64,000 bases of DNA, from assembly GCA_023386045.1 (NCBI GenBank), contig JAEWKK010000023.1, positions 1 through 64,000 on the forward strand, given 5' to 3'. Source of the stretch: Bacteroidota bacterium. Its GTDB lineage: Bacteria; Bacteroidota; Bacteroidia; Chitinophagales; Chitinophagaceae. This document shows positions 17,924 to 27,316 of the stretch, piece after piece (positions within the stretch are counted from its first letter, which is position 1; each line of letters opens with the position of its first letter). The notes below the pieces were generated by a model that saw only the letters and a list, made by a program, of their open reading frames with translations, did not search any database and was not told where the DNA came from. Made by a program: the position numbers and the translations under genes.

Positions 17924-19067
17924 ATGGTTTGTTTGAAATTTGCCAGCTCCGTAAGCTGATTAATAGGACAACCGGTAAAAGCGCATTGTTCATTTGCTGC
18001 GGTAAAAAGAACCAGGTAAGGACCAGCAGTAGAGAGATCCAGCAAACGATCCTGAAATAGGTTTGTACCCAATTTAATTTCCTGTGAACAAAGAATGCCG
18101 TTACAACATGCGTGGGAAGGGCCCAGAATAGATTGTAATTATTTTGTGTAACCCTGTGGTCAGTGCCAAACCACATGAAGAGTAACAACAGTCCCGCTAG
18201 ACCCAGTACAAAAAAGAAAATGAAATCGAATACCAACAGAATATTTGCAGCCCTGCGCCAGTTGCTGAAAGACAGAATGACGATAATAATCAGTAAGAGA
18301 CTAAAAACCAGGAAGGGCGTCAACAGGCTTTTGTCCTTTAAGGGTGAAGGCATGGCCAGGATGGTTTGGGGGGCACTTACCAAAGGACGGCCTTGTAACA
18401 GGGCGCTATCAAATCCTTTTAACAGGTAATCAGGCAGGAACATGGCTTCTTCATTGCTTACTTTTCTGTCAAGCTTTGCCCCTAATAAAATATCGATACC
18501 CAGTTTACTCCAGGGTTGCTTTCCTTTATCCAGGTAACTGTGAATAAGGTTGCGGAATGATGGATAAACCTCGGGTAAGATGTTTTTGAAATTCATACTG
18601 TCACCGGAATTCTTTCTGACAATATCCCTGGCCCTGGTGGTGCAGTTGTCAAATAAGAAATCGTAAGGGTAATAACGGTTCTCTTCCCTCGCGTTGGTAT
18701 TGAGTGCGGAGATCAGTTTTCCTTTCGCGGAGCAATCCACTTGCAGCTCCTGTTCCTGTATGCTTCGACTTTCCATTTCGTACTGGAACACGAAATCGGG
18801 ATAATCTTCCACCGATAAAAAATAAAGCAGTTTTCCGCGGATGAATTTTGTATAGAAGTCAGGGCCGAATTCAAAAGTGCCGTAATTGTAAACGTAATCT
18901 GTTCCGGCTTTGAGATTTTGCACCCTCAGGGCCGTATGACCAAAAGTGGAATACAGTTCTTCACCCGGCGCACAGGTCAGCAAAGAAATGCGCAAGCCAC
19001 ATGAATCCTGTGAATTACTCTTAAGAAATAATAAAAACAGGGGAATAAATAGGAGCAGTTTCTTCAA
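17898..19067 (-). CDS. DUF4105 membrane protein, possible lipoprotein N-acyltransferase (Lnb-like)
   Basis: 389 residues. The start is a TTG at 19067, since an in-frame TGA lies five codons upstream and no ATG is closer. A signal or anchor segment (1-19) precedes an extracytoplasmic domain with STFGHTALRV (His44) and FDNCTTRARDI (Cys142), a Cys/His arrangement like papain-type NlpC/P60 folds. Four hydrophobic helices follow from about residue 245. DUF4105 proteins are widespread in Bacteroidota; to my recollection one was reported as the lipoprotein N-acyltransferase Lnb of Bacteroides. Equivalence is inference, based on the Cys/His pair and membrane topology. Confidence 0.75.
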   Translation of the reverse strand: MKKLLLFIPLFLLFLKSNSQDSCGLRISLLTCAPGEELYSTFGHTALRVQNLKAGTDYVYNYGTFEFGPDFYTKFIRGKLLYFLSVEDYPDFVFQYEMESRSIQEQELQVDCSAKGKLISALNTNAREENRYYPYDFLFDNCTTRARDIVRKNSGDSMNFKNILPEVYPSFRNLIHSYLDKGKQPWSKLGIDILLGAKLDRKVSNEEAMFLPDYLLKGFDSALLQGRPLVSAPQTILAMPSPLKDKSLLTPFLVFSLLLIIIVILSFSNWRRAANILLVFDFIFFFVLGLAGLLLLFMWFGTDHRVTQNNYNLFWALPTHVVTAFFVHRKLNWVQTYFRIVCWISLLLVLTWFFLPQQMNNALLPVVLLISLRSWQISNKPYAGKKLHP

Positions 19068-19227
19068 TGGCTTATTTTGTCAGGGCAAGATAATCAAAAC
19101 GGCTTTTCATAGTAGTGAGGCTTTGTTAAGGCTTGTCCAAACATTCTTTGCATCATTCAAATGGCGTTGTGCAATCTTTACCTGCATCATTAAATTAAAA
19201 TAGTCGATTCAGATTATAGTAACACTT

Positions 19228-20574
19228 ATGACTAACAATGAAGAGATCATCCAGTTGCAACAACAACTGGATCTTTTAAAAAAACAATTCAACCAGCAAC
19301 ACCAGCAGATCCTGATGCTGCAACAAAGACTGAATGAATTGAAGGGAGTAAAACCCAACACGGTTTCACAGGCACCTCAATGGACCGTTGAAAACTTTAT
19401 TGGCCTCAGGCTGATTCATTTTATCGGGATCATTGTGCTGGTGATCGGTCTTTCTATTGGGGTGAAGTATGCCATCGACCGCCAGTTGATAGCAGAAGGC
19501 ACCAGGATCACTCTTGCTTACCTTGCAGGAATTGCCTTGTATATCATATCTGTTCGTTTGAAAGCCAAATATGCAGGCTTCAGTGCCATCTTGTTCAGTG
19601 GCGCCATGGCTTCCCTTTATTTTACAACCTATGGCGGTCATGTTTATTACCAGATGTTTCCCTTTGCTATTGCTTTTATCATCATGGTGATGCTTACCAT
19701 TTATACCAGTTACGAAGCTTTGCGTTATAACCGTCAGGAGATCGCATTATTGGGACTGGTAGGCGCTTATGGTATTCCTTTTCTTATCAGTAAAAATGCG
19801 GAAAGGGCCGACCTGCTTTTTGTTTATATCACTATCATCAATATGGGAGTGGTTTACCTCTATATGAAAAAAACATGGAGGTGGTTGGGCATTGCCGCAC
19901 AGGCCATAACCTGGCTGATCTTCATTGGGTGGGCATCCACCCGCCTACAGGAAGTTCATAAAACAACCGGGATCATTTTCATGCTGGTATTTTTCTTCAC
20001 CTTCAGTTTCATGCTCGCCTCGATCAAAACCGGGAAGAAGTTATTTCTGTCGAATGATATGTACCAGGTGGTCCTGAATAATATTGCAGTATATATAGCG
20101 GCCCTCTTTGTTTTTGGTATTACATCAACTCAATCTTATGACCGCCTGGCCTGGATCACTTTACTTACGAGTGCCCTGGTTGGATTACAATCCTGGCTGG
20201 TCTTCAATACATGGAAGGAAGAGTTTTACCTGGCAAGACTACTTGCTGTTTTATCGCTTATTCTTTTTGTCATGTTCATTGGATTTTACTGGAATGGATT
20301 TACAGTGACTTTCTTATGGCTGTTCACTGCTGTTATTGTTTTTGCCTGGGGATTTCTCAGGCGTTCCCGGAATGCAAGAATGGCTTCCATCATTTTGATA
20401 GGCGCAACACTGGCCAAGCTTTTACTGGTGGACAGTATCGTATTCACTACCATTCAAAAAGTAATTGCTTACCTGGTGCTGGGTGTTTTATTGCTGGTAG
20501 TCTCTTTCTTCTACCAGAAATTCAAAAAGCAGTTGTTCAGCAATGAAACTGATGCTAATCCAGGAAACAGTTAA
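19228..20574 (+). CDS. DUF2339 polytopic membrane protein
   Basis: 448 residues. Residues 1-40 form a glutamine-rich coiled coil (EIIQLQQQLDLLKKQF). WTVENFIGLRLIHFIGIIVLVIG then opens a series of about 12 hydrophobic helices. This layout, with a short coiled coil followed by a GxRxxxxxGxxxLxxG-type helix, matches DUF2339 integral membrane proteins, whose function is unknown. It stands alone, transcribed away from the DUF4105 gene. No functional residues can be named. Confidence 0.78.
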   Translation: MTNNEEIIQLQQQLDLLKKQFNQQHQQILMLQQRLNELKGVKPNTVSQAPQWTVENFIGLRLIHFIGIIVLVIGLSIGVKYAIDRQLIAEGTRITLAYLAGIALYIISVRLKAKYAGFSAILFSGAMASLYFTTYGGHVYYQMFPFAIAFIIMVMLTIYTSYEALRYNRQEIALLGLVGAYGIPFLISKNAERADLLFVYITIINMGVVYLYMKKTWRWLGIAAQAITWLIFIGWASTRLQEVHKTTGIIFMLVFFFTFSFMLASIKTGKKLFLSNDMYQVVLNNIAVYIAALFVFGITSTQSYDRLAWITLLTSALVGLQSWLVFNTWKEEFYLARLLAVLSLILFVMFIGFYWNGFTVTFLWLFTAVIVFAWGFLRRSRNARMASIILIGATLAKLLLVDSIVFTTIQKVIAYLVLGVLLLVVSFFYQKFKKQLFSNETDANPGNS

Positions 20575-20653
20575 TGCAAACAGTTTTGATTACATCATGA
20601 CAACTCTTGTCATCCTATAAGGGTGCTCCCTACCTTCGCCCTACCTAAAGCAT

Positions 20654-20686
20654 CCATCCTTCGACCATCCTTCGACCATCTTTCGA
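20654..20686. repeat. 11-base tandem repeat, three copies
   Basis: CCATCCTTCGA occurs twice exactly and once with one change (20654-20664, 20665-20675, 20676-20686). It lies in the 375-base gap between the convergent DUF2339 and peptidase genes. A small hairpin, ATGACA/TGTCAT (20597-20613), lies nearby. Nothing else is recognised in the gap. Confidence 0.8.
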
Positions 20687-20949
20687 TAGTTGTAGGGAAT
20701 TATATACCTTTTTGGAGATAGCACGCGGGGAGAAATACGACGTAAAATAACGATATGCCTGAAATGAAGACAACACAAAATACTGCATTATCTATATAGA
20801 TACAAGTAAGTCATTTTTAAAACTTCCTCTTTATTAACTGCTGAATCATTTTCTGGAAGTGAAAATGCACTGAATATTCAGTTGGAATTTCCTCAAAGAT
20901 CATTAATCTTTCCTCCTTTCAACAATTATATGTTTTAAAACAACAAGTC

Positions 20950-22455
20950 TTACTGATAGTTTTTCAGTGCTGTGTACAAATCATTTTGAAGGAACCGGAT
21001 TTTAGACCTTTTCGAAATGCAGTTCAATGCCAATTTTTTTGCAGGATCAGAAAAGAACTGGTCAGCAAGCTTCCTTACACAATCATCCGCATTGATGGCC
21101 GCATGAGAGGCGGATGGAATGGTTAGAAATGTAGATCGCGACAAAGTTTTTGCAGCCAGCTCTCCGAAAAAAGGCGGACAAACGGGATCGTATTCACCTG
21201 CCAGGATTAATACCGGTAGATTACTTTTAACGGGTTCAAATATTTTGGCAGAAGGCAGATCCGGCCTCCACACCTCACAGACTGGTATATTAAATCCGCT
21301 ATTAAAAGAAGAAAACTCGGGGTAGGCCTTCAGCAGCGCCTCACGGCCATCTTCCGGATTTTGTGGCTTGCCTTCAAAACATAAGATCGCATTGCTTTGC
21401 GTGGGAGAGAATTTGCCATGTGCATCGGGAGAACTGAATGCAGTTGACCATAATTGCAAAACAGAATCATTTCCATTGGCAACTTCCTGTATGGCCAATG
21501 GCACAAAAGGAATGGCTTTCGGTTTCAGCATGGCCGACCAGATGCTCCAGGCAAAATCATCACCTGTATAGTTTAATTGAATAGCGCTGTCATTTTTCGC
21601 TTTCATAATAAGCTTTGCAGGTTTTTCATTTAATCTTTTAACTGCACTGGCAAACTGGCTACGCAGGTTGGAGAACTGTTTGGCAGTAGCCTCATCCTGT
21701 TCGAGATTATTTTCCAGCACTTTGAAACAGGTATCGAAAGGTCTTACAAAATCTACCCATGGTGCATTGGGAGGAAAGGGTGAGTCAAGGATCACCGCTT
21801 TCAAATCTTTGGGAAAACTCCGGATAATATTCAAAGCAACAGTTGTTCCATAAGAAACGCTGTAAATGCCCCATTTCTTTATTTTCAATGACTTCCTCAC
21901 CGCTTCTACATCGGCAGCAAATTGCAAAGAAGAAAATGTTTCAAGTTGTATACCCTCGCTCAAAAGCTTTTCCCTGCAACGCTGGTACAATAAAACTTCT
22001 TTTTCTTTAAAAGCATCAGGAGTAGGATTGGTTCTTGCAAAGGCGGATAAAGAATCAGAAAGGTCATTACACAGGTTGGGTTGTGAGAAACCGGTTCCAC
22101 GGTAATCAAAAAATACCAGGTCATGTTTTTGCCGCAAAAGTTTCCACGTAGGTGATTTTAGATAGGAAGCCAGGTTGCCAAGCGTTGCAATTCCAGGTCC
22201 TCCATGCAGGTAGAATAAAGGGAATTCCTTTGTTTTATTTGTAGAGGCAGCTATTGCAACTGCCAGGTAGAATTTTCCTTCTGATGTTTGCTTGTAAGCT
22301 TTATCTACAGGAATGAGAAAACAGTTAACCTGATTCGAGTCGGCCCAGTTTTCATTAATTCCAATTGAAGCGCAGGGACATTGAAATTCCTTTGCCTGCG
22401 CTGCACAATATTCTGTAGCTAATCCAACAAAGAAAAAGAAGAAGAACGATTTCAT
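20950..22455 (-). CDS. Secreted alpha/beta hydrolase of the prolyl/tripeptidyl aminopeptidase type
   Basis: About 501 residues from the ATG at 22455, which gives a clean signal peptide (MKSFFFFFFVGLATEYCAAQ); the frame is open to 22503. Motifs: FYLHGGPGIATLG (the HGGPG oxyanion loop of proline iminopeptidases), YSVSYGTT (nucleophile serine), LAGEYDPVCPP (acid) and SASHAAIN (histidine). The long cap domain and C-terminal region resemble TAP-type secreted tripeptidyl aminopeptidases. It probably trims peptides in the periplasm or outside the cell. The open frame touches the end of the upstream reductase gene, so the two may be cotranscribed. Confidence 0.85.
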   Translation of the reverse strand: MKSFFFFFFVGLATEYCAAQAKEFQCPCASIGINENWADSNQVNCFLIPVDKAYKQTSEGKFYLAVAIAASTNKTKEFPLFYLHGGPGIATLGNLASYLKSPTWKLLRQKHDLVFFDYRGTGFSQPNLCNDLSDSLSAFARTNPTPDAFKEKEVLLYQRCREKLLSEGIQLETFSSLQFAADVEAVRKSLKIKKWGIYSVSYGTTVALNIIRSFPKDLKAVILDSPFPPNAPWVDFVRPFDTCFKVLENNLEQDEATAKQFSNLRSQFASAVKRLNEKPAKLIMKAKNDSAIQLNYTGDDFAWSIWSAMLKPKAIPFVPLAIQEVANGNDSVLQLWSTAFSSPDAHGKFSPTQSNAILCFEGKPQNPEDGREALLKAYPEFSSFNSGFNIPVCEVWRPDLPSAKIFEPVKSNLPVLILAGEYDPVCPPFFGELAAKTLSRSTFLTIPSASHAAINADDCVRKLADQFFSDPAKKLALNCISKRSKIRFLQNDLYTALKNYQ

Positions 22456-22499
22456 TTTTATGGAAATAGAAAAATTCATTGGCTGCCTCATTTTTTTTA

Positions 22500-23123
22500 T
22501 CATTTTTTCTTTCGCCTGTAATGTAACTGCACGAGACCTGTATCAAACGATTTGGTGTTTATAAGTTCAAGTTCCTGCTCAGGTCTGCCGTCCTTGAATA
22601 GTCTTATTCCATCACCCACCAGGATGGGGATCATGGAAATGATCATTTCATCAACCAGGTCATTCTTTAATAATTCATGTATCACTTCCGCACCGCCATC
22701 GCAGTAAATATTTTTTCCTGGCTCGCATTTGAGTCTTTCTACTAATGCTGTCAGATCACCTGTATAAAAATTTGTCCGGCCCGATGTGGGTTTCGCTGTT
22801 CGTGTAATGACATATACTTCTCTTTTCCCATTATCATAATGAGAGGGACCAATTTCCCTGAGAACATAATCATAAGTTTTTCTTCCCAGGATGATCGTGT
22901 CGATGTTTGCAGTGAAGTTGGCATATCCATAATCTTCACCTTCTTTTTCAACGATCTTCAAAAAACTAAGATCATCATTTGGTTTGGCGATATAGCCGTC
23001 TAAGCTTGTGGCTATGAAAAGGAATAATTCCGCATGGTTCTTTTGTTGATTTTTTATTTTTTTTCTTTCGATTTTCAGATGCGAATTTATTACCTCATCC
23101 AGATCAATCGGATGAATTTTCAT
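22500..23123 (-). CDS. Dihydrofolate reductase-like (RibD C-terminal) protein with a probable N-terminal frameshift
   Basis: The core reads LFIATSLDGYIAKPNDDLSF, then IILGRKTYDYVL and a GGAEVIHELLKNDLVDEM segment, typical of bacterial dihydrofolate reductase family proteins binding NADPH. The frame can start at the ATG at 23123, giving about 30 unusual basic residues before the core. A better family start lies out of frame: ATG CGG AA at 23035 would read MRKLFLFIA if one A were added after GGAA. I therefore suspect a one-base deletion near 23028, real or a sequencing error. The extension (KIERKKIKNQQKNH) may be spurious. Confidence 0.75.
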   Translation of the reverse strand: MKIHPIDLDEVINSHLKIERKKIKNQQKNHAELFLFIATSLDGYIAKPNDDLSFLKIVEKEGEDYGYANFTANIDTIILGRKTYDYVLREIGPSHYDNGKREVYVITRTAKPTSGRTNFYTGDLTALVERLKCEPGKNIYCDGGAEVIHELLKNDLVDEMIISMIPILVGDGIRLFKDGRPEQELELINTKSFDTGLVQLHYRRKKK

Positions 23124-23141
23124 TGTTAAAGAGCAAATCAA

Positions 23142-24354
23142 TTAAGGGTATAAAAGGTATTTCTTCCGTATCGCTTTGAACTTTTGCAAGCCTGGTTCCC
23201 AGCTCTTCCTGATATCAGATTCGGATACGCCTGCGATGACTTGTTTTCTTAATTCATCGGTTCCAATGCGCAGGTCAAATGCTGAAACATCTCCTCTTCC
23301 TGGACTAAAGAAAGCAGCTTTATCCGGATGGGCCTTATACAATTCTAACAACCACGACAAATTAATTTGCCTGCTCTTCCGCAGTTCGTTAATATCATAA
23401 TTACGAAGGTCAAGACCATAACACACCGCGTCTTTATGACGTGGGCTTTCACTCATGCCTGGAATACTCACAGGTTTGTATGAAAATGAATACTTTTCTT
23501 TCAATGCGGGTGCTCCTAAAATGGTAAAGGGCATATAAGTTCCCCGGCCTTCATTAATAACTGTTCCTTCAAACATAACATAAGCTTGGAAAAAGCATCA
23601 CAGCCTGCTGCGTATTTAAATTGGGTGAAGGATTAACTGGAAGTTCATAGGGCATATCATGATGGTAATTGGCAACCCTGATAATTTTTATCTGACATGG
23701 TTTTTTGAGATAACCTTCTCCGTTCAGGTATTGTGCAAATTCTCCAATGGTCATGCCATGAGCCATGGGCGTATAATGAATGCCTATACCCGATTTGAAT
23801 TTGTCATCAGTCATAACAGGACCGTCTACTAAATATCCATTCGGATTGGGCCTATCGAGGATCAGCAATTCCTTATTGTTTTCGGCACATGCTTCCATCA
23901 CATATTCCAGTGTATTGATATTGGTATAAAAGCGGCAGCCCACATCCTGAAGGTCAAAAATCATCAGATCAACATCCGCCAGTTGTTCTTTTGTGGGCTT
24001 CTCATTTTTACCATACAATGAAATGATGGGTATGCCAGTTTTGGCATCTTTCTCATCGTTTACCACAGCGCCATTGCTGGCATTTCCCCTGAAACCGTGT
24101 TCAGGTCCAAACACTTTTACAATATTAATTCCCAGACTAAGTAAGCTGTCAACGCTGCTATTTTTTCCAATCAGGGAACTCTGGTTGGCCACCAGGGCTA
24201 TTCTTTTTCCTTTCAAATAAGGTAAATAAGCATCGGTTTGATCGGCTCCTGTAATGGTCCCGGAATTAATGCTGCCAGAAGCAGCTGATGGTGTTTTGCA
24301 TTTATATTGAGTGATACTAAAAAGCGATAAAATGATTAAGGAAATAATTTTCAT
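23142..24354 (-). pseudogene. DUF1343 / NamZ-type exo-beta-N-acetylmuramidase, split by a one-base frameshift
   Basis: Two overlapping frames make one about 403-residue DUF1343 protein. Frame one (24354-23569) has a signal peptide, then VANQSSLIG, VFGPEHGFRG, DLQDVGCRFYT, LDRPNPNG and NPSPNLNTQQAV, and ends FPSLCYV-stop. Frame two (23576-23142) begins MFEGTVINEGRGT and runs to the family's normal end. Joining PSLCY to FEGT restores the conserved block; the extra base is the G at 23574. Family members such as NamZ remove terminal MurNAc during peptidoglycan recycling. It may be a true pseudogene, a sequencing error, or two coupled proteins, since ATG and TGA overlap in ATGTTTGA. Confidence 0.85.
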
Positions 24355-24569
24355 GTTGGTAAAAGGGGAAATTCTTTCGTGATTGATTCAACCATTCATG
24401 CTTACTAAAAAGAAAGCTACATAAATTATATTTCATTTCAGTAAAGCGCTAAGTTCTCCCACTTACTCAATAAACCTTCCCGGATTCTCACTGCTGCTTG
24501 AAATGCCTTTTGGTCTTCTCTACTTTAGACTTTGAATTTAAAACAACACTCACTTTTAAAACCAACAAA

Positions 24570-25091
24570 ATGAAAAAGTTTATATCGCTGTCAGTAGTTA
24601 TTGCCTCCTGTTTTTTATTTTCCTGTCAGAAAGAGGCCATTGAAAACGAAAGCAATAACCTGAGCAGTTCCGCCTCTTTAAAATCTACAGGTCCCCAAGA
24701 GCATCCTTTTAAAGGAAGCTATTCAACTTCATCACAGATTTTGCAGCCACCGCCAGTATTACAAACCCGCATTACGGGAACAGGACATGCAACCCAATTG
24801 GGAAACGGAACCTTTGTGGCAGTATCTACCCTGATGTTCAGTGCGCAGCCGCCATTTAATTTAAGCGGAACAGCAATCTTTACTGCGGCTAATGGTGATG
24901 AATTTTATACCAGCTTTACCGGTACTGCCTCGCCCAACACCAATGGCAGCTTGAACATTTTCAATAACCATACGGTTACAGGAGGGACTGGCAGGTTCCA
25001 AAATGCAAGCGGGCATTTTACAGGATATACTGTGGCGATTCCTGGTCATGCCGAAGCATCAATTGACTATGAAGGAGTTCTCAGTTTTTAA
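24570..25091 (+). CDS. Small lipoprotein with Gly/Thr-rich beta domain
   Basis: 173 residues from the ATG at 24570; an upstream GTG-type extension is ignored because MKKFISLSVVIASCFLFSC is a textbook lipoprotein signal with Cys at the lipobox. The mature part contains beta-strand-like repeats: ITGTGHATQLGNGTF, SGTAIFTAANGDEF and VTGGTGRFQNASGHFTGY. GGTGRFxxAxGxFxG motifs recur in small secreted Bacteroidota proteins with a likely beta-barrel fold. The function is unknown. It is a monocistronic gene followed by a hairpin terminator. Confidence 0.75.
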   Translation: MKKFISLSVVIASCFLFSCQKEAIENESNNLSSSASLKSTGPQEHPFKGSYSTSSQILQPPPVLQTRITGTGHATQLGNGTFVAVSTLMFSAQPPFNLSGTAIFTAANGDEFYTSFTGTASPNTNGSLNIFNNHTVTGGTGRFQNASGHFTGYTVAIPGHAEASIDYEGVLSF

Positions 25092-25112
25092 ATAAAGCTG
25101 ATAGTAGAACAA

Positions 25113-25152
25113 CACCATCCGGTCCCTTTCAAAGCTGCCGGATGGTGATTTG
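25113..25152 (+). terminator. Hairpin terminator after the lipoprotein gene
   Basis: CACCATCCGG (25113-25122) pairs perfectly with CCGGATGGTG (25138-25147) around a 15-base loop, followed by a T-rich stretch. It lies 21 bases after the stop codon. Confidence 0.7.
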
Positions 25153-25206
25153 TTTACAAAGAGATCTCCTGATTAATATTTATATTTAATACAGTAACCG
25201 ATTCAA

Positions 25207-27312
25207 ATGATTGCCCGGTTTCTCATCTCGTTTTTTTTACTTTATCACGCTGCCTGCTATGCACAAACCCATACCATTGACAGCCTGAGGAACCGACTGC
25301 CCTTTCTTAATAGTACAACACGTGTTGACTGCCTGAACCAATTGAGTGAAGAATTTTGTTACCATTGGATTCACGCCGACTCAGGACTCCAATATTCAGA
25401 TAAATCATTACAGCTGGCATCTGCTATCAACTATAAAAACGGTTTGGCAAAAGCATTCCTGCTGCAGGGAGAAATCAAGGCTAAGCTGTTAGGACAACCA
25501 CAGGAAATGGTGTTCAATAGTACAAAGGCTATTGAAGTGCTGCGTGGCACTACCGATCTGCGACTACTGGGCCTGGCGTATAATACACACGCGTTGGCCC
25601 TGGCACTTACAGGTAATTACCAGCATGCTGCAGATACCGCCATTTTGGCCAGACAGATTGCTATAAAGGCGAAGGATAAAAAACTTTTAGGTTGGTGTGC
25701 AGAAACCATTGGCTTTACGTTTGCGAAAAGCGGCGAATACTGGAAAGCTTTTGAACATCTTTTAGAAGCGCAGCAAATAGGCAAGGAAATCAATGATTCC
25801 TTATTGACCTCCATGTCGCTCGCTTTTATTGCCCGCTCATTTAACAGAGTGGGAGATCCACAGAAGGCACTGGCATATTATCATGAATTTCTTCGTTATG
25901 CTACACCATTTGTCCTGCTATGGCCGCATTTGGAAGACATAGCCTATGCTCATCTGCAATTAAAACAATACGATTCTGTTTTGTACTACCAGCAAAAGCA
26001 CCGGGACAACATCAATCTATTTACAACTGATTTCACGGTCAGAAAAAAATTTACTGCTTCTTTATGGGGCTTTTCTACCGACATCCAGCTGGTACGAAAA
26101 CAATACGACTCCGTGTTGTTGCAGGTTTTACCAGGACTGGCAGAACAAAGAAAAAACCAGGATGTGGTTCCACTCATGTATTCCCTGCTTGTTGCTGGTA
26201 AAGCATATCTGGGCAAGGGTGATCATCGTGTGGCCCTGCAATATTTCAGGGAATTATACCAATTGGCTTCAGGCATCAATAACAGGCAGTTTTTGAAAGA
26301 TGCATCAGAACAGTTGTCGGCAACATTCAGGGAAACCAATCAAAACGACAGCGCATATGCTTATTTCTATCATTACGACAGGCTGAAAGATTCAATGGAA
26401 ACAGCGCAATATTCTGCAAGGACGGCACTCTACCTCGCCGCATCAGAGGCAGACAGTAAAATCAGTCTCCTGCAAAAAAATCAGGCGATCCAGGAACAGC
26501 AATTAGCCCTGAACAAAAAAGAAATTCAAAGACAGGTTCAATTGAAGAACATCCTGATTGCTGGTTTTGTTATCGCGATATTATTTGCAATCATGATTGC
26601 CAGTAATCTTCTTCTGAAGCGCAAAAATGAAAAGCTTCGCAACGAACGTGAACAATCTGCTTTGAGGCAAAAAACCCTTGAATTGGAAATGCAGGCTTTG
26701 CGCGCCCAGATGAATCCTCATTTTATTTTCAATTGCCTGAGTGCTATCGACAACCTCATTCAGACCAATCAGCCAGACAGGGCCACTACCTGCTTGTCAA
26801 GATTCGCAAAGTTGGTGCGGGGAGTGCTGGATAGTTCAAAAAACAACCTCGTGCCTTTTGAAAAGGATTTTGAAACCATGAAGCTGTACCTGGAAATGGA
26901 AAAATTCCGCTGCAACAATAAATTCAATTATGATCTTGATGCGGATGAAGCCCTGTTGCATGGCGATTACAGGGTGCCTCCATTGATCATTCAACCTTTT
27001 ATTGAAAATGCAATACATCACGGGCTGCTCAACAAGCAGGATAATAACCGGCAACTGAAGGTAAGTGCGCAATTGGAAGATGAACATATTGTCTATTCCA
27101 TCACGGATAATGGCATAGGACGAAAAAAGGCTTATGCTATCAGGCAGATGAATAAACCGGATCAGCAGTCTTATGGTTTGGAAATTACCAGGGAACGGAT
27201 TCAATTACATAATAAAGATGGCATGGAGAAAAACCTGGTAATTTCAGACCTGGAAGAAGAGGGAATGCCTGTTGGTACAAAAGCAGTGGTACGCATCAAT
27301 TGTTTTCTATAA
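25207..27312 (+). CDS. TPR-containing LytS/YehU-type sensor histidine kinase
   Basis: 701 residues. A signal peptide (1-19) precedes about 400 residues of tetratricopeptide-like helices (YQHAADTAILARQIA, PQKALAYYHEFLRYA). One transmembrane helix follows at about 447-470 (IAGFVIAILFAIMIASNLLL), then a short coiled coil and the His_kinase domain. The phospho-acceptor is His505 in AQMNPHFIFN. The ATP-binding domain has IIQPFIENAIHHGL and ITDNGIGRKKA. The sensor therefore faces the periplasm. The response regulator starts 4 bases after the stop, so they form one operon and cognate pair. The signal sensed is unknown. Confidence 0.92.
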   Translation: MIARFLISFFLLYHAACYAQTHTIDSLRNRLPFLNSTTRVDCLNQLSEEFCYHWIHADSGLQYSDKSLQLASAINYKNGLAKAFLLQGEIKAKLLGQPQEMVFNSTKAIEVLRGTTDLRLLGLAYNTHALALALTGNYQHAADTAILARQIAIKAKDKKLLGWCAETIGFTFAKSGEYWKAFEHLLEAQQIGKEINDSLLTSMSLAFIARSFNRVGDPQKALAYYHEFLRYATPFVLLWPHLEDIAYAHLQLKQYDSVLYYQQKHRDNINLFTTDFTVRKKFTASLWGFSTDIQLVRKQYDSVLLQVLPGLAEQRKNQDVVPLMYSLLVAGKAYLGKGDHRVALQYFRELYQLASGINNRQFLKDASEQLSATFRETNQNDSAYAYFYHYDRLKDSMETAQYSARTALYLAASEADSKISLLQKNQAIQEQQLALNKKEIQRQVQLKNILIAGFVIAILFAIMIASNLLLKRKNEKLRNEREQSALRQKTLELEMQALRAQMNPHFIFNCLSAIDNLIQTNQPDRATTCLSRFAKLVRGVLDSSKNNLVPFEKDFETMKLYLEMEKFRCNNKFNYDLDADEALLHGDYRVPPLIIQPFIENAIHHGLLNKQDNNRQLKVSAQLEDEHIVYSITDNGIGRKKAYAIRQMNKPDQQSYGLEITRERIQLHNKDGMEKNLVISDLEEEGMPVGTKAVVRINCFL

Positions 27313-27316
27313 AAAC

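Noticed and set aside
24509..24534. Promoter of the 24570 lipoprotein (TTTG and TAGACTTTG)
   Set aside because: The spacing between the two boxes is about 13 bases, not near 19, and the -7 box has three bases between TA and TTTG.
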